Source: Bacteroidales bacterium (GTDB taxonomy: Bacteria; Bacteroidota; Bacteroidia; Bacteroidales; JAOZQN01). Taken from it: a stretch of DNA of 7,531 nucleotides. Under the pieces are notes generated by a model. The model saw only the letters and a list, made by a program, of their open reading frames with translations, was not told where the DNA came from and searched no databases. A program made the translations under genes and the position numbers. Where the stretch lies: the NCBI GenBank assembly GCA_029938985.1, contig JAOZTW010000237.1, positions 1 through 7,531 of the forward strand, written 5' to 3'. This document shows positions 1 to 6,986 of this stretch, one piece after another (positions within the stretch are counted from its first letter, which is position 1; the number at the start of each line of letters is the position of its first letter).

Positions 1-77
1 CATTGAATTTCCATTGAATTTCCATTGAATTTCCATTGAATTTCCATTGAATTTCCATTGAATTTCAACTGAATTTC
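1..77. repeat. 11-bp tandem repeat (minisatellite), CATTGAATTTC
   Basis: Six perfect head-to-tail copies of CATTGAATTTC occupy 1-66. A seventh, diverged copy (AACTGAATTTC) lies at 67-77. A very weak eighth copy may overlap the last codons of the macroglobulin gene at 78-88. The array begins at the window edge, so its true length is unknown. Each unit consists of two overlapping imperfect palindromes (ATTGAAT and GAATTTC). The period is not a multiple of three. Read on the minus strand (GAAATTCAATG) the array has no stop codon in any frame and would encode the same 11-residue cycle, EIQWKFNGNSM. On the plus strand every frame meets TGA. No gene is visible that would translate it, so an intergenic variable-number repeat is the simplest reading. 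Confidence 0.95.
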
Positions 78-79
78 AT

Positions 80-3000
80 TTAATTTACTTTAACCCACTT
101 ACCTGTGCTACGTGCATTAATTGCTCCATCATACATAGCTTCTGCAAAAACTCCAGGTAAATAATAACGACCAGCATAGCTCGCATTTAATAGCACTCTA
201 TAAGTTTTTGTTTCTCCATTTTTAATGTCAAAATGAGTATAAACTCTGTCGTCTCTAATGTCCTGATAAGTAAATGGACTTGATTCGCCAAGGTTTCCTA
301 AATTAAATAGTCTGGTGTTGATTATCTCCCAGCCAGATGGAAAAATTTGTGCTAATGCCATCTCTTTATAGTTATAAGAACTTGGATTTTTTACCGCTAC
401 TTCGGCTATAAAATCTGTTCCTTGTTCTATTGCATCTGGTTGAATTACAGTACCATTAGGAAGTTTATATGTAACATTCACTTGCAAGTTGCTCGACGAT
501 GCTTGAACTGTTCCAAGTTCTGGTACTCCTTCCAAAATTAATCTTGCATAAAGAATACTGTTAGTCTTGTTTTCAAATTTAATATCTTGCTCATTCAATG
601 AGTTTAAATCAATTTCTACTTTACAAATTCCACTACTTGAAGTTTTATTTTCTGTTTTTCCTGCAAAAGTATAAGCAAACTTAACGCCCTCAGTTGGTTT
701 GTTGTTTTTGTAGTAATTAGAAATAGCAACAAGCGAATAAGCTACTGTTTGTGTACTCAACCATTTTTTGCTACTCATCACTTCCGAAATTTCTTTAACA
801 AGAGTAAAAGCTTCTGTAGTTTTACCAAGCAGAGTTAGAGTTTGTAAAATAATTGCTCTATCTCTTAAATCGCTACCATAAGTATATGACAACTCTGTAT
901 AAGGTGATACATAAGTACTTAAACCAGATATCATAGATTCTGCTACCTTCTTCTTTCCCGAAAGTTTGTAAGCCGCAGCAAGATACCATTTTGCTTTATC
1001 CGAAAGCTCTTTTGTCTCTTTTAATCTGTTCATTGCACTTGTAACCGACTGTCCATCAAGTGCAAGTGTGTATAAACGATAAGCTTGAGTAAATTGTGAA
1101 GTCTTGCCTTCATCTGTCCAACTTTTTGCTTTTCTTTTTTGATAAGCAGTCCAGTTTTTCATAAATGTAGGAGGTACAGCATAACCCTTATTTTTTGCTT
1201 CTAACATAAAATGACCAGCATAATTGGTAGCCCATTCGTTTACATTTGAGCTATTTACCCAATATCCTACTCCACCATTATAAAGCTGAAAATCTTTAAT
1301 TTTATTTATAGCAGCCTTAATATTTCTTTCCGATTCTCCTTTTTGTTCAGTTGTTAATTCGGTTACATCTGTTAAAAATAATTGAGGAAAAACCGAAGAA
1401 GTTGTTTGTTCAATACAACCATAAGGATATTTTATTAAGTATTTTAAACGTTTGTCAAGATTGATAGGCATAATTGACGAAACCTCAAGAATTGCTTTAT
1501 TTGTTCCCTCAATACCTATTGGAGTAAATAATTTTTCCCAAGAACCTTTTTTAGCCACAGCTTGCGAACTTATTTCCGAAATTGCTGGATTAGGGTTTCT
1601 AACATCAATTTCAATTTCAAAAGAAGCTTTTTCTGAACCAGAAGTAGCTATTATTTCTACTTTTGCCACTCCTAATTTTTGATTAACATCAAGTTCAAAT
1701 TCAATAAGTTGGTCGCCAACTTCTTTAAAAGTCATAGTTTTTGTATTTTTACCTGTTACAGATAAAAAATCATTTGTATTAACTTTTATATTAACATTTT
1801 TAATGTTGGTTTCCATTGCAAAAACACTGATTGGCAATTTTACTTTTTCACCAGGACTAAGTACTCGTGGCAATGTACCAAGTAGCATTAGCGGTTTAAC
1901 CACAGGTGTAGCTTTTTCGGTTGAACCATAGGCAATTTCATCACCTGCAATAATCATTGTTCGCACAGAACCAATATATTTTGGGATTTCAATTTCGTGA
2001 GTATTTGTTGTTCCATTATACTCAAAAGGACCAAAATACATTGCAACTGGTTTAAATCTATTAGCTTCCTTATTTTTGCGACCTTCTACTTCGCCATCAC
2101 CACCTATACTAATAAGGCGTTCAATTTCGCCACCATAAGAACCAATAACCCAGTCGTATATATCCCATGTTTTTACTCCAAGTGCTTCTCTTGCATAAAA
2201 TTTATCCCATGGATTTGGAGTTTTAAAATTAGTTAAGTCCAAAATTCCCTCATCTACAATAGCAATTGTATAAGTCATTTTTTTCTTATTCTGCTCCGAC
2301 ACTTTTATTTTAACAGTTGTTTCCGATTCCAATTTATCTGGCATTTCCAAAACAGGATTAAGATGTGTGTTAGGGTCTTCTACAAGAATTGGCATAACAC
2401 CGTATAGTCTTATTGGCAAGTCGTTAGCCGTTTGTGCGTGAGTCTGCAACAAACTAACATGAACATAAACATTAGGAGCCATCAAATCGGTTGCTTTAAA
2501 CGAAAATTCAGTATTTCCTTCTTTTGTTTCAACCCAATAATCTTTAATCACCTCAGTGCCAGTCTCAATACTTATTAAAGCACGACCATTGGCTGGCGAA
2601 GGAATTGAAAGTTTTACAACATCACCAACATTGTATTTTTCTTTGTCTGCCTCAAACGATAAGGTGTTTGCCGAATTACCTTCACGTTGTGCTTTTCCTG
2701 CCCAACCAGGCCAATCTATAAATACAACTTTAGAAGTTGAATGCCCTGAAACAGGGTCGTAAGCTCGAACAAGATAACGTCCCCAACTTGGATAATTAAC
2801 TCTTATTTTCCATTTTGCTTGTCCATTTTTAGTTTTTACTTTCTCTTCGCTTAATTTAGTACTATATTGACTTGTAAAATAATTGCCAATACCTTCGTTT
2901 TCGTCCCACCACCATTGCCATTGAATTTTATAAAATTCCATTTCAATTTCACGGCTTTTCTTTACTGGTTTACCATTTTTATCCAAAATAACAACATTAA

Positions 3001-5614
3001 CCTCATGGTCTTTATCGGTAAGAATCATACTTCTCATTTTATCACCTTTTGGTAATTTTAAACCTACATAACTTTCATAAGGATAATAAGGTACAGTTTT
3101 TTGATTAATACTAAAATTTCCACCTTGTTCAAAAACTTTTGTAATAAAAGTAGCTTTTAAAAATCCGGGTGCGTCTTCGGCTTCTATTTGAAGGTCAAAA
3201 TCTGCAAGTCCTTCTTCGCTAACAGTACCATCAAAAACATTGGATACATCTGTAACCAATTGTTTGGTAATATCATCAAAAATATATTCCGGATATTTCT
3301 CAAATTTTGTTTTTGTTTTTCTAACCGAAACATCTACTGTGGCTTTCAAGTTTTTAGCCACTGCTCCGTGTAACCATTTTACCTCAAGATTAGATTCAAT
3401 ATTGTCTCCTTTTTCAATAAAATCATTTTTAAAATTAAGATTTATTTTCAATCTATTTGGTTTTATAGTTTCAATTTTAACTCTTTTGCTAAATTTAGCT
3501 CCACCAACAGAAACCGATGCGTTGTAATTTCCTGTTAAAGCATCGTTTGAAGTAGCTACTGGAAATGAGTAAAAACCTGTTTCATTTTTTACTGCCGATT
3601 TTGTTGTTACAAGTTGGTTTTGAGGATTTTTAAATTCAAATACAATAGGATGATCATCGGGAAGTGCTTTTCCTTCTTCTTTTAAAATAAAAGTTAAATA
3701 AATAGAATCACCCGGTCTCCAAACTCCTCGTTCGCCATAAATAAAACCTTTAATACCTTCTTTTACTGCAACTCCCGAAATATCAAAATGACTTAAAGAA
3801 ACAGCAGAACCATCATTTATTTTAAGATAGCCTTTTTGGTTATCATGTTTTGCAACTATAAAGTAAGCTTTTTCAATAGCTTCAACATTGCATATTCCAT
3901 TATTATCAGTTTTAACTGTTTTAAGTAATTGATTTTGATAATTATAAATATCAACTTCAACTGCTCCAATTGGCTTGGTGGTTAGCAAATCGTTAACTAT
4001 TATTTTAAGATTGTTATTGCTCGATTTTTTACAAATAACGCCCAAGTTAGAAGCTATAATGTTTTGAGACACAGTTTGTTCTTTTGAATAATAAGCTCCA
4101 TGACAAGGATTATCTTTATTGTCCCAATAGTCCCAATAATCGTAACCATTATAATAGTCCCAATAAGAAGATTCTCCCGTAGGTCCCCAATCAAGGCTTG
4201 TTTCCGAAAGGTCGGTTTCTTCTACTGGTTCACCATCTTCGGAGTCGCAACCGTACAAAGAATGCTGTTGTCTAAATGCAAGCGAGATACGATAAATAGA
4301 ACCTGGTTCTGGGGTTATATAACTACTTAGGTCTAATGAAAAACGATTCCATTTTCCATAGTCCACAATATCTTGGTCGAGCAAACTTACTGTTCTTCTC
4401 AAAATAGGCTCTCCTACTCTCATAAGTTCTCTATCATCGTCTAAATCATTTACTTGAAGAAATTGTAAAACATTATCTTCATATATTTTTATTATTGTTA
4501 CATCAACGGATTTTAGATTTACGGCTTCGAAAGGAAAAATAAGACCTTTTTTAGAGCTTGGTAAAATATTTCCTTTGTTTACAAGTTTTACGGCTGGTTC
4601 AATTTTTTGAAAAGCCATTTCAAACTGCTTAGAATCGGATAGTTTATAGCCCAAAATATTTTTTATACCTGTGGCAATCGAAATTTCGTAAACTCCGTCT
4701 AATCTATCTTCGGGATATACATTAACCATGTTATCCTCAATTACATATCTTAGACTTTCAATGTTTTTAATTCTAACAAGACCTTCTAAATTTTGATTTT
4801 CGTCCAATGGGTCCGAAAATTGAATTTGCATATATTGCTCAGGGTTTTGAATAACGCTGACTGACATGAATTTAAAATCGTCGATAGCAGGAATACGATA
4901 TTTTTTGCTACCAGTTTTCTTTACTCCTATTTTTTTACCGTTCCATTTCACCACCACATCAGAAGCTTTTTTCATTCTTTGAATGCTATCTATTGTGAAA
5001 TAATATTTTAACTGGTCAATATCTACTTTCCAGCTAATGTTAAGTTTTTTACCGTTTTGAGTAGCTTGAACAACTTTTTTTAGCTCGTCAATATCTTCAT
5101 AATCGGCAGTTTGCACCGAACCAATTACTTGTTGCCATTGCAAAGTTTTTCTATCAATAGTTTTTAACTCATCAATTGTTAAATCAAAACTCTGATTTAG
5201 TGTGTTTAAAATAAAATTAAACGATTTTAAATCTTTATTTAATTTTAAAAGTTTTCCAAGTTTAAATTCAACAAAAAATTCCTTTCCCGAAGGCAAATAT
5301 GCTTTTGGTTTAAATTCAATAGTATAATCGTCCAACCAAAAAAAGTCGCCTTCTACTTCTGGCGAAATAACAAATAATTCTTTGGGTAATATGCTTTTAT
5401 CTTTTATTTGTTCCACAATATCACTCAATAGTTTTACTTTGATAGTAGAAGTTTTGGAGACCAAGCCCGACGAATATGCCGAAATATATTTTCTAAATTC
5501 GGGATTGTTGGCGTTAGGTGTTTCACCTTTTATGCCAAAAATAATTGCAGCAGCAAGTGTTGGCACACTTATAGCCAAAGCTATAATAATAAATTTGATT
5601 TGTTTTGTTTTCAT
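80..5614 (-). CDS. Bacterial alpha-2-macroglobulin family protein with intact thioester
   Basis: Large periplasmic protease-trap protein (1844 aa; somewhat longer than E. coli YfhM, about 1650 aa). In this family a proteinase that cuts the exposed bait region is thought to trigger a conformational change and covalent capture by an internal Cys-Gln thioester. Seen in the sequence: a Lys-rich start and hydrophobic stretch (about residues 8-27) forming a signal peptide or membrane anchor, with no lipobox Cys (the first Cys is 456); N-terminal macroglobulin-like domains (about 55-600); the typical A2M_N signature GERGVWRPGD (627-636); a bait-region/A2M_N_2 part (about 984-1150) with VDEGILDLTNF (1120-1130); the A2M domain (about 1185-1280); the thioester motif YPYGCIEQ with C1400 and Q1403 (codons at 1406-1417); a helical thioester domain (to about 1640); and a C-terminal MG10-like domain (about 1700-1844). 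A Tyr/Trp/Asp-rich insert (about 484-509) lies between C456, C504 and C528. The ATG is 36 bases after the pyrI stop, so co-transcription is likely. No Shine-Dalgarno sequence is visible. The family call is firm; the target proteases are unknown. Confidence 0.97.
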   Translation of the reverse strand: MKTKQIKFIIIALAISVPTLAAAIIFGIKGETPNANNPEFRKYISAYSSGLVSKTSTIKVKLLSDIVEQIKDKSILPKELFVISPEVEGDFFWLDDYTIEFKPKAYLPSGKEFFVEFKLGKLLKLNKDLKSFNFILNTLNQSFDLTIDELKTIDRKTLQWQQVIGSVQTADYEDIDELKKVVQATQNGKKLNISWKVDIDQLKYYFTIDSIQRMKKASDVVVKWNGKKIGVKKTGSKKYRIPAIDDFKFMSVSVIQNPEQYMQIQFSDPLDENQNLEGLVRIKNIESLRYVIEDNMVNVYPEDRLDGVYEISIATGIKNILGYKLSDSKQFEMAFQKIEPAVKLVNKGNILPSSKKGLIFPFEAVNLKSVDVTIIKIYEDNVLQFLQVNDLDDDRELMRVGEPILRRTVSLLDQDIVDYGKWNRFSLDLSSYITPEPGSIYRISLAFRQQHSLYGCDSEDGEPVEETDLSETSLDWGPTGESSYWDYYNGYDYWDYWDNKDNPCHGAYYSKEQTVSQNIIASNLGVICKKSSNNNLKIIVNDLLTTKPIGAVEVDIYNYQNQLLKTVKTDNNGICNVEAIEKAYFIVAKHDNQKGYLKINDGSAVSLSHFDISGVAVKEGIKGFIYGERGVWRPGDSIYLTFILKEEGKALPDDHPIVFEFKNPQNQLVTTKSAVKNETGFYSFPVATSNDALTGNYNASVSVGGAKFSKRVKIETIKPNRLKINLNFKNDFIEKGDNIESNLEVKWLHGAVAKNLKATVDVSVRKTKTKFEKYPEYIFDDITKQLVTDVSNVFDGTVSEEGLADFDLQIEAEDAPGFLKATFITKVFEQGGNFSINQKTVPYYPYESYVGLKLPKGDKMRSMILTDKDHEVNVVILDKNGKPVKKSREIEMEFYKIQWQWWWDENEGIGNYFTSQYSTKLSEEKVKTKNGQAKWKIRVNYPSWGRYLVRAYDPVSGHSTSKVVFIDWPGWAGKAQREGNSANTLSFEADKEKYNVGDVVKLSIPSPANGRALISIETGTEVIKDYWVETKEGNTEFSFKATDLMAPNVYVHVSLLQTHAQTANDLPIRLYGVMPILVEDPNTHLNPVLEMPDKLESETTVKIKVSEQNKKKMTYTIAIVDEGILDLTNFKTPNPWDKFYAREALGVKTWDIYDWVIGSYGGEIERLISIGGDGEVEGRKNKEANRFKPVAMYFGPFEYNGTTNTHEIEIPKYIGSVRTMIIAGDEIAYGSTEKATPVVKPLMLLGTLPRVLSPGEKVKLPISVFAMETNIKNVNIKVNTNDFLSVTGKNTKTMTFKEVGDQLIEFELDVNQKLGVAKVEIIATSGSEKASFEIEIDVRNPNPAISEISSQAVAKKGSWEKLFTPIGIEGTNKAILEVSSIMPINLDKRLKYLIKYPYGCIEQTTSSVFPQLFLTDVTELTTEQKGESERNIKAAINKIKDFQLYNGGVGYWVNSSNVNEWATNYAGHFMLEAKNKGYAVPPTFMKNWTAYQKRKAKSWTDEGKTSQFTQAYRLYTLALDGQSVTSAMNRLKETKELSDKAKWYLAAAYKLSGKKKVAESMISGLSTYVSPYTELSYTYGSDLRDRAIILQTLTLLGKTTEAFTLVKEISEVMSSKKWLSTQTVAYSLVAISNYYKNNKPTEGVKFAYTFAGKTENKTSSSGICKVEIDLNSLNEQDIKFENKTNSILYARLILEGVPELGTVQASSSNLQVNVTYKLPNGTVIQPDAIEQGTDFIAEVAVKNPSSYNYKEMALAQIFPSGWEIINTRLFNLGNLGESSPFTYQDIRDDRVYTHFDIKNGETKTYRVLLNASYAGRYYLPGVFAEAMYDGAINARSTGKWVKVN

Positions 5615-5650
5615 AATAGTTAAATAGTTAATGGTTAATTCAATAAAAAA
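5615..5650 (-). other. Short pyrI-macroglobulin intergenic spacer
   Basis: The 36 bases between the pyrI stop and the macroglobulin ATG are A/T-rich. Read leftward they contain three near-direct copies of a TTAACNAT-like heptamer just before the start codon. There is no hairpin with a U-run, no TAnnTTTG box and no purine-rich Shine-Dalgarno sequence. This supports read-through transcription from pyrI and the leaderless or Shine-Dalgarno-independent style of initiation usual in Bacteroidetes. Confidence 0.6.
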
Positions 5651-6112
5651 TTATTTTCGTAAAATTACAATATTATGTTTACCCGTAATTTTTTCGCAAA
5701 AATCACATTTTAATGCTACATCTTGTTTAGACACAACAGTAAAACGAGTTGTTATTTCTTCGTGATTAGTAATACATTTGGGGTTTACACATTTTGCTAT
5801 TCCTACTATTTTGTCGGGAATGGCTACTTTTCTTTTTTCCACCACGTTGTAATCTCTAATTATGTTCAGATTGGCTTCGCTGGCAACAAGGGCTATTTTA
5901 TTTAGCTCTTCCTCTTTAAAAAATTTCCCCGATATTTTGATAATAGATTTTTTACCAAGTACTTTACTTTCAAGATTGGTTCCAAAAGTTATTTGATTTT
6001 CACTTTTTTGAAGGTTTAAAATTCGTATAACTTTAAACAAATCGGAAGCAGGAATATGGTCTATTACAGTGCCTTCCTTAATTGCACTTACTTGTAGTTT
6101 TCTTTTTGGCAT
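5651..6112 (-). CDS. pyrI: Aspartate carbamoyltransferase regulatory subunit
   Basis: Non-catalytic cytoplasmic subunit that binds PyrB trimers through a zinc domain and carries the allosteric site for CTP/UTP inhibition and ATP activation of the first committed step of pyrimidine synthesis. At 153 aa it is the normal family length and aligns end to end with E. coli PyrI as I recall it. The N-terminal allosteric domain has KLQVSAIKEGTVIDHIPA, including D18 and H19, with K59 and K93 at the positions of the E. coli nucleotide-binding lysines 60 and 94. The C-terminal zinc domain keeps all four ligands, C108-x4-C113 and C136-x2-C139. The start is fixed because the conserved domain begins at residue 5. 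pyrB normally sits immediately upstream, but here the 874 bases upstream hold no gene, so pyrB must lie elsewhere. The next gene downstream is the macroglobulin gene, after 36 bases without a terminator. The subunit appears intact and functional. Confidence 0.97.
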   Translation of the reverse strand: MPKRKLQVSAIKEGTVIDHIPASDLFKVIRILNLQKSENQITFGTNLESKVLGKKSIIKISGKFFKEEELNKIALVASEANLNIIRDYNVVEKRKVAIPDKIVGIAKCVNPKCITNHEEITTRFTVVSKQDVALKCDFCEKITGKHNIVILRK

Positions 6113-6154
6113 TTTTATTTTTAATTAAAATTATTATTAAATTGATAAATTATA

Positions 6155-6167
6155 AGGTCTAAGACCT
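6155..6167. promoter_or_regulatory. 13-bp palindrome AGGTCTAAGACCT upstream of pyrI
   Basis: A perfect inverted repeat of two 6-bp arms around a single central A lies 42 bases upstream of the pyrI start codon. It is one of the few G/C-containing stretches in this A/T-rich leader. It could be an operator for a dimeric regulator, or a small RNA hairpin (5-bp stem, 3-nt loop) in the pyrI leader. No U-run follows it directly on the minus strand, so it is not an obvious terminator. The function is inferred only from symmetry and position. Confidence 0.4.
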
Positions 6168-6215
6168 ATTTAATGTTGCTTACGCATTTACATATAATCT
6201 TATCATTTAGCATTA

Positions 6216-6223
6216 CAAATATA
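6216..6223 (-). promoter_or_regulatory. Candidate Bacteroidetes -7 box (TATATTTG) proximal to pyrI
   Basis: Read on the minus strand, this site is TATATTTG, an exact match to the Bacteroidetes primary sigma -7 consensus TAnnTTTG. It lies about 104 bases upstream of the pyrI ATG. No clear TTG -33 element is found about 20 bases further upstream, so this is a weak candidate. If used, it would give a leader of roughly 95 nt containing the palindrome at 6155-6167. Confidence 0.35.
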
Positions 6224-6338
6224 TAAACAGGTAAAAACTTTTGTATGGGTACTTATGTAGAGTTAAAGGCATAAAAACTAATAATAAACGACTTAGGCAT
6301 ATTAACTATTTAAAATTGTTCTTTTGGCTTTTACCTTC

Positions 6339-6382
6339 TTCAATAAACACGCAAATATCCTGATATTATTTTATTTATTGAA
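6339..6382. repeat. Nested palindrome in the pyrI upstream region
   Basis: Two inverted repeats share the same centre. The outer arms are TTCAATAAA (6339-6347) and TTTATTGAA (6374-6382). The inner arms are AATATC (6354-6359) and GATATT (6362-6367). The 6-base segments between the arms on each side are unpaired, giving a symmetric internal loop. It lies just downstream of the candidate promoter at 6393-6420 in the leftward direction, so it could form a hairpin at the 5' end of the pyrI transcript or act as a protein-binding site. It has no terminator-like U-run. Confidence 0.5.
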
Positions 6383-6392
6383 TTGTTAAAAA

Positions 6393-6420
6393 CAAAAATA
6401 AGTTCATTTAAAATTGTCAA
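6393..6420 (-). promoter_or_regulatory. Candidate distal promoter for pyrI and the macroglobulin gene
   Basis: On the minus strand, TTGACA begins at 6420, with the TTG 17 bases upstream of TATTTTTG (6393-6400). This fits the Bacteroidetes arrangement of a TTG -33 element plus a TAnnTTTG -7 box at the short end of the spacing range. It is the best two-part promoter match in the gap, but lies about 280 bases upstream of pyrI, so the leader would be long. In a sequence this rich in A/T, chance matches are possible. Confidence 0.4.
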
Positions 6421-6681
6421 TTATTTATTTTAATATGCCTTATTGTTACTTTTACATGCTAAGTTTTATATTTTTACACGCCATAGTTTTTTAGAAAAAC
6501 CAAACTCAAACCAAAAAGCTAAAGTAATAAAATAAAATTAATATAATCATTTTTCATGCTTTTTTTTATGTTAAAAATTATAAATAACTAACAATTAGCC
6601 CAAAACGATTTGCAAACTTTTTGAAAAACATTAAATAGTTGATAAATAAAAGATTAATATTTTTTATGCCTTTTGGGCATG

Positions 6682-6744
6682 AAAAAAAAGTTCGCAAATC
6701 TCGTCTTTTTTTGGTTTTTCAAATCGATTTGCAAACTTTTTTTT
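6682..6744 (-). terminator. 19-bp inverted repeat; U-tailed hairpin in leftward RNA
   Basis: AAAAAAAAGTTCGCAAATC (6682-6700) and GATTTGCAAACTTTTTTTT (6726-6744) are inverted copies of the array motif with one mismatch, separated by 25 bases. In minus-strand RNA the mismatch becomes a G-U wobble, so all 19 positions pair, and the 3' arm ends in eight U. This A-run/stem/U-run layout is that of an intrinsic terminator for transcripts arriving from the right, although the stem is A/U-rich and the loop long. In plus-strand RNA the mismatch is C-A. It may act as a back-up terminator protecting pyrI from read-through. Confidence 0.4.
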
Positions 6745-6756
6745 GAGGCTTTTTTT

Positions 6757-6764
6757 TATCTTTG
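6757..6764 (+). promoter_or_regulatory. Plus-strand TATCTTTG box inside the repeat array
   Basis: TATCTTTG is an exact TAnnTTTG match on the plus strand, the same octamer as the promoter of the coiled-coil gene. A TTTG at 6728-6731 lies 25 bases upstream, longer than the usual -33 spacing. No plus-strand gene follows, but a strong rightward terminator lies at 6991-7027. The box is present only in the second unit of the array. It is a weak promoter candidate, noted because it could start a short non-coding RNA. Confidence 0.25.
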
Positions 6765-6986
6765 TAAACGTCTGGTATTGTGCTAATTGCAAACATGATT
6801 TTTTGGTAAAAAATAGAAAAGTTGGAGAATCTAATTTTTTTTTGTTTTTAAAAACGATTTTCAAACTTTTTTTGATGCTTTATTTTCTGATTTACAAGTT
6901 ATAAACATTTTTTACCCCCCTTTGGGTGCAAAAAAAACTTGAAAAATGTTTGGATTCTCTGTTTTTTTTAATAATATGGTGAAAAA

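Larger units (their letters stand above)
6113..6545. other. Non-coding pyrI upstream region
   Basis: About 430 very A/T-rich bases without a credible gene on either strand. The longest leftward reading frames starting with ATG are around 15 codons and resemble nothing known. Apart from the candidate promoters and palindromes listed separately, I see no tRNA, riboswitch or attenuator architecture and no trace of a pyrB gene. Confidence 0.7.
6550..6980. repeat. Degenerate intergenic repeat array, units of about 120-130 bp
   Basis: Three diverged units begin at 6606, 6725 and 6855 (spacings 119 and 130). Each opens with CGATTTKCAAAC followed by 5-8 T; units two and three continue with GAnGC and another T-rich run. 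The units also share a distal block of the form A(n)GTTnGnRAATCTnnT(7-9). Units one and three carry a small central hairpin (ATGCC/GGCAT at 6666-6680; ACCC/GGGT near 6914-6927). A partial copy of the GC-T8-AT block lies at 6558-6569, and an isolated TTGCAAAC at about 6787-6794. Homopolymer runs account for part of the similarity, but the non-T words CGATTTGCAAAC and AATCT recur in order. No credible gene lies within it. Confidence 0.6.

Noticed and set aside
1997..2236. Plus-strand reading frames of 60-95 codons opposite the macroglobulin gene (for example 1452-1682, 1997-2236, 3240-3527, 5382-5627)
   Set aside because: They are antisense shadows of a confidently assigned 1844-codon gene and show no recognisable domains or initiation signals.
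6253..6300. 15-codon minus-strand frame (MPKSFIISFYAFNST) as a pyrI leader peptide
   Set aside because: It lacks a downstream attenuator hairpin with U-run before pyrI, and a frame this short is expected by chance in A/T-rich DNA.
6661..6685. ATGCC/GGCAT hairpin as an independent terminator
   Set aside because: It is preceded by T and followed by A on the plus strand, and the same holds on the minus strand, so neither strand has a stem followed by a U-run.
6664..6864. 66-codon minus-strand reading frame in the repeat array
   Set aside because: It is made of the A-rich strand of the repeat units (Lys/Phe-rich low-complexity peptide), overlaps the 19-bp inverted repeat and central hairpin, has no promoter or family resemblance, and the equivalent frame is broken by stops in the neighbouring unit.
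6550..6980. CRISPR array
   Set aside because: The repeats are imperfect, only about 12-40 bases are conserved, spacing is about 120-130 bases rather than 60-75, one copy is inverted, and no cas gene is in view.
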